This document shows, piece after piece, positions 18,693-25,439 of a stretch of 64,000 bases of DNA; position 1 is the stretch's first letter, and each line of letters opens with the position of its first letter. The DNA lies in NCBI RefSeq assembly GCF_001650345.1, contig NZ_LVHF01000025.1:161548-225547 (forward strand). The letters run 5' to 3'. Under the pieces are notes generated by a model. That model saw nothing but the letters and a program-made list of their open reading frames with translations, was not told the DNA's origin and did no database searches. This DNA is from Photobacterium jeanii (GTDB lineage Bacteria; Pseudomonadota; Gammaproteobacteria; Enterobacterales; Vibrionaceae). Position numbers and translations under genes: made by a program.

Positions 18693-18800
18693 CGATGAAG
18701 TAAAATCCAATATTGGAATTCGCTTTTCCCTGACTGGAATATCGCTGTTCTCAGCTCTTTAACCTCTTGGTCATCTAATAAGTAACTAGGAGGTTTTTTT

Positions 18801-19001
18801 ATGTCTCATCAAATTGTTCGTTTACCTGAAGTAATGAAGATGACTGGCCTATCTCGCAGCACTATCTACTTGCGTATGTCTAAGGGCAATTTTCCGCAGT
18901 CCATCTCACTCGGAGAACGTGCTGTTGGTTGGTTAGAAGCCGATGTTGAGCTGTGGCTTGATGCGTGCGTTGCTGCATCTAAGGCGGTTGACAATGACTA
19001 G
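18801..19001 (+). CDS. AlpA-family regulator / excisionase-like protein
   Basis: A 66-residue winged-helix protein with the AlpA pattern: IVRLPEVMKMTGLSRSTIYLRMSKGNFPQ, then VGWLEADVELWL. AlpA proteins activate integrase genes or act as recombination directionality factors in P4-like elements. A strong ribosome site TAGGAGG lies 8-9 nt upstream. Its stop overlaps the next gene by 8 bp, giving an alpA-HTH-integrase block. Confidence 0.9.
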   Translation: MSHQIVRLPEVMKMTGLSRSTIYLRMSKGNFPQSISLGERAVGWLEADVELWLDACVAASKAVDND

Positions 19002-19482
19002 GCGTAATTCCGCTAATCGCATAAAAAGAAATCGTAACTATACCGTTATTGATATTAGTGAAACGCTGGGAGTTCATCCTAAAACAGTGCGTAATTGGAT
19101 TCGAGTGGGATTACCAGTTGTGGATAAAAAACGTCCACTTCTAATAAATGGTGCAGATTTGAAGGTTCACTTTAAACACAAACGTAAAGCGATTATGTTC
19201 GATTGTGATGAGCATGAGATGTGCTGTTTTCGATGTAAACAACCAATGAAACCAAGTATTGAGTCAGTGCTCTTTATTGCTAAACCCGCAGGAATGGCTC
19301 ACATGAAAGGCGTGTGTGAAGAGTGCGGATGCCGAATGAATAAGTATGTTTCGTGGCGCAATGTGAATGACATCTGGCTAGAACTCAAGGGTAAATTACC
19401 GATAGCTGAAAAACACATAATCCTAAGAGGACAAAACCTCTTAAATTGTCCTTTCGGTGGAGTTTTTAGTGATGAAAAATAA
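18994..19482 (+). CDS. HTH/zinc-ribbon protein upstream of integrase
   Basis: From the ATG at 18994 the product is 162 residues. Residues 16-40 (YTVIDISETLGVHPKTVRNWI) form a MerR/excisionase-like helix-turn-helix. CFRC near residue 75 with CEECGC near 112 forms a likely zinc ribbon. The frame is open upstream to 18943, but that would lie inside alpA; the ATG overlapping the alpA stop is the better start. The 3' end overlaps the integrase start by 11 bp, suggesting coupled translation and a role with the recombinase. Confidence 0.7.
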   Translation: MTRRNSANRIKRNRNYTVIDISETLGVHPKTVRNWIRVGLPVVDKKRPLLINGADLKVHFKHKRKAIMFDCDEHEMCCFRCKQPMKPSIESVLFIAKPAGMAHMKGVCEECGCRMNKYVSWRNVNDIWLELKGKLPIAEKHIILRGQNLLNCPFGGVFSDEK

Positions 19483-20572
19483 CAGTACAAATAATGCACG
19501 AATTATTTATGAATACACAACGTATTTGAAGGATGCTAAGCGTCAAGATGACTCGACCATTGATGGTGCGTTGAAGTCAATTAATCGCTATGAAGAGTGT
19601 ACAGGGTATATCGATTTTAAGAAGTTTCGAGCAAAGCATGCTATCGCGTTTAAGAAGCACCTTATGGGGAAAAAGTCAGCTGTGACTGGGGATAAGCTGA
19701 GTAAGGCAACAGTGCTGACAGCAACTCGTCACTTGAAGGCGTTCTTCCAATATTTGGTTACGCAGAAGGGATACCGAGCAAAAATCAATTACAGTGATAT
19801 TGAGTATTTTAACTTGTCAGAAAAAGATACTCGCATCGCCAATACAAAGCGCAAAAGAAATGTGGCCACGGTTGAACAGGTCATGCAAACCTTGGAAGGT
19901 ATGCCTTGCTCGACGGTCATTGAAATGCGCGATAGAGCTTTAATAGCTTTCGTGATCTTAACTGGCGCACGAGACGGAGCGGTTGCCTCTGCAAAGATAA
20001 AGCATATTGATCTTGTTGAACAAAGCTTTTATCAGGATGCAAGGGATGTTAATACAAAATTCAGCAAAACATTCACAACATACTTTTTTCCTGTCGGTGA
20101 GCTGCCACTAAGGATTTTGACTGAGTGGATTGATTACTTGGTACAGGAGCTAGGTTTCAAGCAGAACTCGCCGTTGTTCCCTAAAACCAAACTGGCACAT
20201 AACGCCAACCAACAGTTTGAAGCTGTCGGTCTGCTTGGAGAGCACTGGAGCAATGCTAATCCAATACGCAAAGCTTTTGCACAAGCCTTTGAAGCTGCGG
20301 GGTTACCTTATTTTAACCCTCACAGTTTTCGAAATACTTTAGTGCGATTGGGGGAACGACTTTGCCGAACACCTGAAGAGTTCAAAGCATGGAGCCAAAA
20401 CCTAGGGCATGAAAGTGTACTGACCAGCTTTTATAGTTATGGTGATGTGCCTGATTACAAGCAAGCCGAGTTATTGCGGAAACTAGCCAAACCAGCAGAG
20501 GGGACATCTCCGGATATGGAAGAGCAGTTCAGGCAATTCATGCAGTTTCAACAAATGATGGGAAACAAGTAA
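19472..20572 (+). CDS. Tyrosine recombinase / integrase
   Basis: A 366-residue integrase with an N-terminal SAM-like core-binding domain (about residues 10-105) and a catalytic domain (130-340). The catalytic set is present: Arg in TGARDGA (R167), HSFR (H284, R287), His in LGHES (H313) and a nucleophilic Tyr in FYSYG (Y321 or Y323). I chose the ATG at 19472, with GGTGGAG 9 nt upstream, over the GTG at 19457. It does not resemble P4-type integrases and so probably did not come with the truncated integrase at the right end. A terminator follows at 20595. Confidence 0.9.
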   Translation: MKNNSTNNARIIYEYTTYLKDAKRQDDSTIDGALKSINRYEECTGYIDFKKFRAKHAIAFKKHLMGKKSAVTGDKLSKATVLTATRHLKAFFQYLVTQKGYRAKINYSDIEYFNLSEKDTRIANTKRKRNVATVEQVMQTLEGMPCSTVIEMRDRALIAFVILTGARDGAVASAKIKHIDLVEQSFYQDARDVNTKFSKTFTTYFFPVGELPLRILTEWIDYLVQELGFKQNSPLFPKTKLAHNANQQFEAVGLLGEHWSNANPIRKAFAQAFEAAGLPYFNPHSFRNTLVRLGERLCRTPEEFKAWSQNLGHESVLTSFYSYGDVPDYKQAELLRKLAKPAEGTSPDMEEQFRQFMQFQQMMGNK

Positions 20573-20594
20573 TACTCATCAAGTTGTTCTAACC

Positions 20595-20639
20595 AAGCTG
20601 GTATCAAAAAACATTCGTATATTGATACCAGCTTTTTTA
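20595..20639 (+). terminator. Terminator of the integrase gene
   Basis: AAGCTGGTATCAA (20595-20607) and TTGATACCAGCTT (20622-20634) form a 13-bp stem followed by TTTT. The stem contains the TGGTATCA word that recurs before the serine recombinase gene. Confidence 0.8.
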
Positions 20640-20648
20640 TATCACAAC

Positions 20649-20718
20649 TGGTATCACAAACTTAGGGTTGCAAGTTTATGATACTATTAAGGTGTGATAC
20701 CACTATTTTTGATACCAA
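20649..20718. promoter_or_regulatory. TGATACCA-type repeat cluster before the serine recombinase
   Basis: TGGTATCACA (20649-20658) and TGTGATACCA (20693-20702) form a perfect 10-bp inverted repeat, with a third copy TTGATACCAA at 20709-20718 and a near match TGATACTA around 20678. It ends 18 bp before the recombinase ATG. It could be a res-like recombination site or an operator for the recombinase gene. Confidence 0.55.
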
Positions 20719-20736
20719 TTATAACCAGAGTAACCA

Positions 20737-21321
20737 ATGCGTATTTTTTCCTATTGCCGTGTATCTACTACGGAGCAAACAACAGAAAACCAAATTATCG
20801 CCATACGCCAGAAAGGCTACGAGGTAAGTGACTCTCGAGTAATCAGCGAAACTGTCTCGGGCTCGGTTGAGGCTATGAAGCGTCAAAAGTTCAAGATGCT
20901 AATCAACCACCAGCTCGAAGCTGGGGACATGCTGGTGGTACTAAAGCTAGACCGTTTAGGCCGAGATAACATCGACGTACAAAATACAATCAATTTTCTT
21001 ACTGACAAGGGTATCAAAGTTGTTTGTCTGGATTTGCCTGTCGTTGACCTGTCGAGTGCTGAGGGAAAATTAATGCTGCAAATGTTCTCGGCCTTTGCGG
21101 AATTTGAGCGCAATAGGATTCGCGAGCGCACGAAAGAGGGGATTGAGCGAGCCAAGGCTCAAGGGAAAAAACTAGGTAGGCCCGAAGCACACGGCACTAC
21201 TCTTTCAGTTCAAGTAAAAAAGGCTGAAGGGTTATCTCAATCTCAAACGGCAGATGAGCTTGGCTTGGGAATCGCTACGGTAAAAAGGCACTGGAACAAG
21301 TCTAGCTGCAGTAATAAATAA
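20737..21321 (+). CDS. Small serine recombinase (resolvase/invertase family)
   Basis: A 194-residue recombinase with the catalytic Ser10 in YCRVSTTEQ, LDRLGRD near residue 70, the long E helix (EFERNRIRERTKEGIERAK, about 120-140) and a C-terminal helix-turn-helix (SQSQTADELGLGIATVKRHW). Such enzymes resolve cointegrates or invert segments. It is full-length and likely active. The TGATACCA repeats just upstream are its natural candidate site. No transposase accompanies it. Confidence 0.93.
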   Translation: MRIFSYCRVSTTEQTTENQIIAIRQKGYEVSDSRVISETVSGSVEAMKRQKFKMLINHQLEAGDMLVVLKLDRLGRDNIDVQNTINFLTDKGIKVVCLDLPVVDLSSAEGKLMLQMFSAFAEFERNRIRERTKEGIERAKAQGKKLGRPEAHGTTLSVQVKKAEGLSQSQTADELGLGIATVKRHWNKSSCSNK

Positions 21322-21538
21322 CACATTGTTTGAGATTGCAGAACATAATCAGTTCTAATTGTTATGCTTTGATCTGGCCTAATGAGCTAACGCAGATTAT
21401 CCCAATAGTTTCATTCGAAATTCACCAGTAGACACCAATTGATGGCTATTCATCGATATGGAAAGTTGATTAAAGGCCATGAACGTAAGCCCAATGACCC
21501 ATACTGTTTACTTGGAGAGCTGTGAAGGGTGTATACGT

Positions 21539-22204
21539 TTAGAAAAGAGATTGTTGTGGAGAAGAAGCCATAGATAATTTGTTCCATACCCAAGAATCAA
21601 ATGCCCGTCTTGATATTGAAAGCAGATCTGCAGCTGAGCAAAAGACATTTCTCAGAAAATCATAGTCGTGATGCTCTAGTCCTGCTTCTTTTGCAAACGT
21701 TTTGATGTGACGATCCACAGCTATAGAGTCTATACCTACTAGGCACTTCATGTAATCAACAGTCTTTGGCCCAATGCCATCTATTCGTTGCAGTGATGTA
21801 CAAAAACTGTCGTCCAGCAATCGTTCTTTTAACTCGCTTGCAGTTATGACTTGATTCTTCATCATGAAAGTTACAAGCTCTTCAAATCGGCTAAGCTTAG
21901 TTTGGTGCGACCAATTTAGAAGTTTTTCCAAGCCTTCTGAAGCAATCAAGTCAACTAGATCACTAACAGATTTTTTATCTGCATAACTAACAAGAATTGC
22001 TTCGACTCTTGGTTTGACTACGTTTCTGTAATTCATCCCTGCTTGCAATATGGAATCAGCTAGAATAGCCCCCATATGATCATATGTGGGGCGAGCATTA
22101 TGAGACTCTGCCTCAAAGCCTTGCTCCTGAGCATAATTTGCGAGAATGCGAGCTGATTTGAGAATCTTAAAAGTTGCTTCTAATTCGGTATTTGCGTAGT
22201 TCAT
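21539..22204 (-). CDS. HhH-GPD DNA glycosylase-like protein (OGG/AlkA-like)
   Basis: A 221-residue all-helical protein. The helix-hairpin-helix is IDGIGPKTVDYMK (141-153) and the GPD region is IAVDRHIK (161-168). K147 sits where OGG1-type enzymes have the Schiff-base Lys and D164 matches their catalytic Asp, so bifunctional glycosylase/lyase chemistry is possible. There is no Cys-rich iron-sulfur motif. It is the last gene of the minus-strand operon, starting 2 nt after the QueC-like stop. QueC-like and OGG-like proteins also occur together in type IV CBASS. The substrate is unknown. Confidence 0.75.
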   Translation of the reverse strand: MNYANTELEATFKILKSARILANYAQEQGFEAESHNARPTYDHMGAILADSILQAGMNYRNVVKPRVEAILVSYADKKSVSDLVDLIASEGLEKLLNWSHQTKLSRFEELVTFMMKNQVITASELKERLLDDSFCTSLQRIDGIGPKTVDYMKCLVGIDSIAVDRHIKTFAKEAGLEHHDYDFLRNVFCSAADLLSISRRAFDSWVWNKLSMASSPQQSLF

Positions 22205-22206
22205 AA

Positions 22207-22821
22207 CTAGTTAAGTTTTTCGAGTGCATTTAGTCGCTCAACACAGTTTGGGCAAGCACCACATGGAAAATTACTAGACGCCTGACAGGAATAAGTCCTG
22301 CCGATCGGTACTTTTAGTTTAACTGCGCTTTCTGCAACATCAGACTTGCTAGAAAAACGGAAAGGTGAATGAAACCTAACTGGGCCAATTGATTCAGTAA
22401 GTCCATCCAACTTGTTCATAAACTCTGAAGTACAATCAATCTCTTTAGCATGATTGCTGTTAATGAATCCAGTGAAGACATCTAGGATGCCTATAGTTTG
22501 TGCTCTTGCTGCTGCGGCCGCGAAAAATAGCATGGTTCTATAGGGAATGTACAGATCTTCATCAACAATATCGTCTTCCCAAAGGTTGGCCTCATCTATT
22601 AGTCTAGACTTAGAACCATTAAAAATGGAGCTTATATTAAGTCGTTCTGGAGGGTTACACTCTTTTGGAAGCACTTCATTCAACCTTGCCCATTCCATTT
22701 CGACACAATGTTGTCCGTAGTCAAAAAAAATAGGATATACATCCACTTTGTCTTCTAGTAATTGATAAACCACTGTTGTGGAGTCTAATCCGCCTGATGT
22801 TAGGACGATTGCCTTTTTCAT
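22207..22821 (-). CDS. QueC-like PP-loop enzyme
   Basis: A 204-residue member of the QueC family, which makes 7-cyano-7-deazaguanine (preQ0) from carboxy-deazaguanine with ATP and ammonia. Visible: PP-loop SGGLDST (9-15), FFDYGQ (32-37), PYRTMLFFAAAAARA (93-107, QueC normally has P-x-RN) and a four-Cys zinc site C179-x7-C187-x2-C190-x2-C193. It overlaps the upstream gene by 4 bp. No queD, queE or folE lies nearby, so it is not a housekeeping queuosine gene. QueC-like proteins work in antiphage systems (QatC; Cap9 of type IV CBASS). A modification role is inferred. Confidence 0.82.
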   Translation of the reverse strand: MKKAIVLTSGGLDSTTVVYQLLEDKVDVYPIFFDYGQHCVEMEWARLNEVLPKECNPPERLNISSIFNGSKSRLIDEANLWEDDIVDEDLYIPYRTMLFFAAAAARAQTIGILDVFTGFINSNHAKEIDCTSEFMNKLDGLTESIGPVRFHSPFRFSSKSDVAESAVKLKVPIGRTYSCQASSNFPCGACPNCVERLNALEKLN

Positions 22822-24140
22822 TTAGTTGCTCCAAGTTTTGAAACTAAAGAGAAGAGCCCATTCAAGCATTCATCAATGTCTGATGAGTAAATGTTGCTAC
22901 CTTGAATGACCATATTGTTGTCATTTTCACAATATGGATCATAAGTAATTACTGGCTTACCTTTCGCGATGGCAATTCCGATTTCGACTAATGTTCCAGG
23001 ATCTTTGTTCAATGGGACTGCAATCATTAATTCACATTCATCGATCATTGCGCAGTCTTTTGAATAGACTAGTCGTCGTTCGAAATCAGTAGAATTTTCA
23101 TTAAGTTCGCCATTTTCTATGATTGGTCGCCTTAATTTAAAGTTATGGTATTCCAAGCTTTTTATTAGTTTGTCTAATGCTTGTCTCTCTACATACGAAA
23201 AATCAGGTGCTGCAAGATATATGCTGTAACTAGGCCTGTCATGCCAAGTTAATGTTGCACCGCCAATGAGCTTATGATGTTGAAGGGGGACATCATTATT
23301 TCTTTTGACATCCCTCTTAAAATCATCAGGAAATGTTGTTTGAGAGTAAGCTGTGGCTGAGAGAGCCCCAAGCCATGCGGAGTCTTCCCAATCCATATGC
23401 AGTGATGATTTTTTTGAAACAGTAACGGCGCTATAGACATCTCCCACACCCACCGAGTTTACGGTTTTAGATAGGATTGCAGGAATGCATACTTCTTTGT
23501 CGCTAGTGAAGTCAAATACTCGACTACCACCTCTATTTTCTTTAAAAATCAGAGCTTCTGCTGATATAGAGGCTATTTGTTCAAGCAAAGGAGTTAGATC
23601 ATTTTTTCCAAAAGTTAAAAAGAGCTCAGAAGAAGTAGATAGAAAGATTGCCCTTAACTGTCCCTTAAATGGGATTATTTCATTAACACTATCAATGTCA
23701 TATGCAATATCTAAGCTGAATCTGGTGTCTAACCCAAACAACGCTTTGATACAAACTAGATCAAAGCCCCCAGGAAAGATAACAACTTCTTTATACCCTT
23801 TCAGTTTGTCACTTATATTGTCGTATAGGGATATTTGCTTCCTGTCTCTGAGAAGCTCTTCATAGCCTTGGTGCCCAATTTCTTTAGGGTCAGAAAAAGA
23901 AATTACATTGGGAGCACCAACAACTTCACCAATAAAAATGATTTCACTGCATCCGTGTGTTTCTAAATACTGCGTTATCTCCTTTTGAAGGTAGGTCGGG
24001 CAGATTACAGCAGCAGAATACTTAGTATCGTTTGCCCATAGCCCTCGAGCCGCATGTATAATCCCTCCCAATCTTAGCTTACAAGGTATCTCTTGGGTTG
24101 CGAGAGTGTAGTCTACTAATACTTCACCTAATATTAGCAT
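22818..24140 (-). CDS. PfkB-like / nucleoside 2-deoxyribosyltransferase-like fusion
   Basis: A 440-residue two-domain protein. Residues 1-290 resemble PfkB (ribokinase-type) sugar/nucleoside kinases: the late motif NSVGVGDVYSAV (about 227-238) corresponds to the GAGD anion-hole/catalytic Asp motif. The N-terminal GG sugar-binding motif is weak. Residues 305-440 match nucleoside 2-deoxyribosyltransferases: YLAAPDF near the start, then DPGTLVEIGIAIAKGKPV, whose Glu is the usual nucleophile. It starts 13 nt after the Met-Gly protein gene. Likely chemistry: handling or base exchange of a (deoxy)nucleoside; which one is unknown. Confidence 0.72.
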   Translation of the reverse strand: MLILGEVLVDYTLATQEIPCKLRLGGIIHAARGLWANDTKYSAAVICPTYLQKEITQYLETHGCSEIIFIGEVVGAPNVISFSDPKEIGHQGYEELLRDRKQISLYDNISDKLKGYKEVVIFPGGFDLVCIKALFGLDTRFSLDIAYDIDSVNEIIPFKGQLRAIFLSTSSELFLTFGKNDLTPLLEQIASISAEALIFKENRGGSRVFDFTSDKEVCIPAILSKTVNSVGVGDVYSAVTVSKKSSLHMDWEDSAWLGALSATAYSQTTFPDDFKRDVKRNNDVPLQHHKLIGGATLTWHDRPSYSIYLAAPDFSYVERQALDKLIKSLEYHNFKLRRPIIENGELNENSTDFERRLVYSKDCAMIDECELMIAVPLNKDPGTLVEIGIAIAKGKPVITYDPYCENDNNMVIQGSNIYSSDIDECLNGLFSLVSKLGATK

Positions 24141-24153
24141 TTAGTCACTTCCT

Positions 24154-24531
24154 TTATGATTTAGAAGGGCTTACATCAATTTCAACCAAAGGGTGGGGAC
24201 CATCGTTCGAGTTAGTCACGATTCCAAAGTAGTTGTAATTGTCATTTAGACACTTTAGGAGGTAGTTATATTTTGTAGGTAAAGCTCCACAAGATAGATT
24301 TGTAGATATATCTACAGCGACAATTCTCGGAGCTTCAAACTGAATGATGACTTGTGCACCGACTTGCGGAACTTTGCCATGTGTGGAGTAGTAAGCGGAT
24401 TGGGCTACCTCCTCTAAGATACAAGAAAATGCAAGCTCACATTGATCCTGCTGACTTGAGCCCCCTGTTTGAGCTCCTTCGTCACGATTACCTGTATAAT
24501 CTGTAAATTTACCTGAGCCAGTACTACCCAT
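24154..24531 (-). CDS. Small Met-Gly-Ser protein, candidate conjugation substrate
   Basis: A 125-residue protein with two parts. Residues 1-30 are Gly/Ser/Thr-rich and likely disordered, beginning MGSTGSGKFTDYTG; Met removal would expose Gly. The rest is a compact domain with CELAFSCILEEVAQS, a short beta region (VGAQVIIQF) and LPTKYNYLLKCL. It has a perfect AGGAGG site 6 nt before ATG, the strongest in the operon. I do not recognise a named family, though similar short Gly-start proteins beside QueC-like genes seem familiar. It could be modified at its N-terminal Gly by the QueC-like enzyme; this is inference. Confidence 0.7.
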   Translation of the reverse strand: MGSTGSGKFTDYTGNRDEGAQTGGSSQQDQCELAFSCILEEVAQSAYYSTHGKVPQVGAQVIIQFEAPRIVAVDISTNLSCGALPTKYNYLLKCLNDNYNYFGIVTNSNDGPHPLVEIDVSPSKS

Positions 24532-24689
24532 AAATGCCTCCTAAGAAGAGTAGAATTTGAATTGCGGGTAGGATATGCAAGTGTGAGGGTGTGTTCCAGT
24601 GTGCATATGTGGTTTTGTGGTTCAAGTAAACTATTTGATAACCCTACATTAGAAGAGTGCTATGTCGCTCACTAATTGTGCCAGAGAGT

Positions 24690-25439
24690 TTAGTTTTGAA
24701 GAAGGCAGTCGCCATGACCATCATAGGTGGACAGCTTTTGTTTTAGGTGTGACAAATTGCAGTTGTTAATGAAGTGGCTTGTGAATGATTGTTTTTCGTA
24801 TTCAATCAAAGTAGTGCTTTTATAGGCTGTTAGAGTGTTAGCTAGTAGCGTCGCTGCTTTGGGACCTAAAGAGGCAGCTTGCTTTCCATATATAGCTCTT
24901 AAGACTCTTACGAGAGAGCCTACTTTATTAGGATTTTCCTCTAAAATTATGTCAAGTTTGCGAGATATCAAGTTATCTAAGTAATTCTCTCTGACTATAA
25001 GTTTATTATCATTTATGCAATAAAGCACTGAATCCCATGTCATAAGAGTTGTATTTAACAAGCTACTAATATCATCAAATTGTACATGGCCTTTCTTTAT
25101 GGCCCACGTGTCCTGCGCGCACCAGACATCTAATTCCCAGTGAAGACCCTGAATACGATACCCACCAAATTTGTTCTCATGGTAGTTAAGGCAATCTACT
25201 TTTCGTATCGCTTTAGCTAAAGAAGCTTTATTTCCGGAAAAGACAAGATCAATATCTGACTCGAATCCTTTGGTTCCAAATAAACCAATATCACGCAGCA
25301 TACCACCAAAGACATAGGTATACGCGCTCTCGGTCAGTGAGGATATGACCTCACTGACTTCGGTTTGCTGATTTATCTCATTTCCGAAAAAATTCTCTAT
25401 TCGGTCTTTAAGTTCAGTTTGAGTTCTTGCAGTTTGCAT
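24690..25439 (-). CDS. CCA/poly(A)-type nucleotidyltransferase
   Basis: A 249-residue member of the Pol-beta nucleotidyltransferase superfamily, class II CCA/poly(A)-polymerase head type: FGGMLRD (44-50), catalytic SDIDLVF (D62, D64) and a third acidic residue in WELDVW (D104). The usual tRNA-binding C-terminal domains of CCA enzymes are replaced by a short helical tail. It lacks the GS-x-DxD spacing of CBASS CD-NTases. Its start lies 26 bp inside the end of the dGTPase gene. Substrate unknown: tRNA-end editing, protein nucleotidylation or a small product are all possible. Confidence 0.75.
   Translation of the reverse strand: MQTARTQTELKDRIENFFGNEINQQTEVSEVISSLTESAYTYVFGGMLRDIGLFGTKGFESDIDLVFSGNKASLAKAIRKVDCLNYHENKFGGYRIQGLHWELDVWCAQDTWAIKKGHVQFDDISSLLNTTLMTWDSVLYCINDNKLIVRENYLDNLISRKLDIILEENPNKVGSLVRVLRAIYGKQAASLGPKAATLLANTLTAYKSTTLIEYEKQSFTSHFINNCNLSHLKQKLSTYDGHGDCLLQN

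Noticed and set aside
21442..21525. 27-codon ORF between the serine recombinase and the glycosylase gene
   Set aside because: No ribosome site, domain or coupling; it could be a gene remnant, but nothing supports that.
22207..22821. Housekeeping queC
   Set aside because: It lies inside an island operon without other queuosine genes and has a modified P-x-R motif.
24690..25439. Housekeeping CCA-adding enzyme (cca)
   Set aside because: At 249 residues it lacks the C-terminal tRNA-binding domains, and it sits in an accessory operon.
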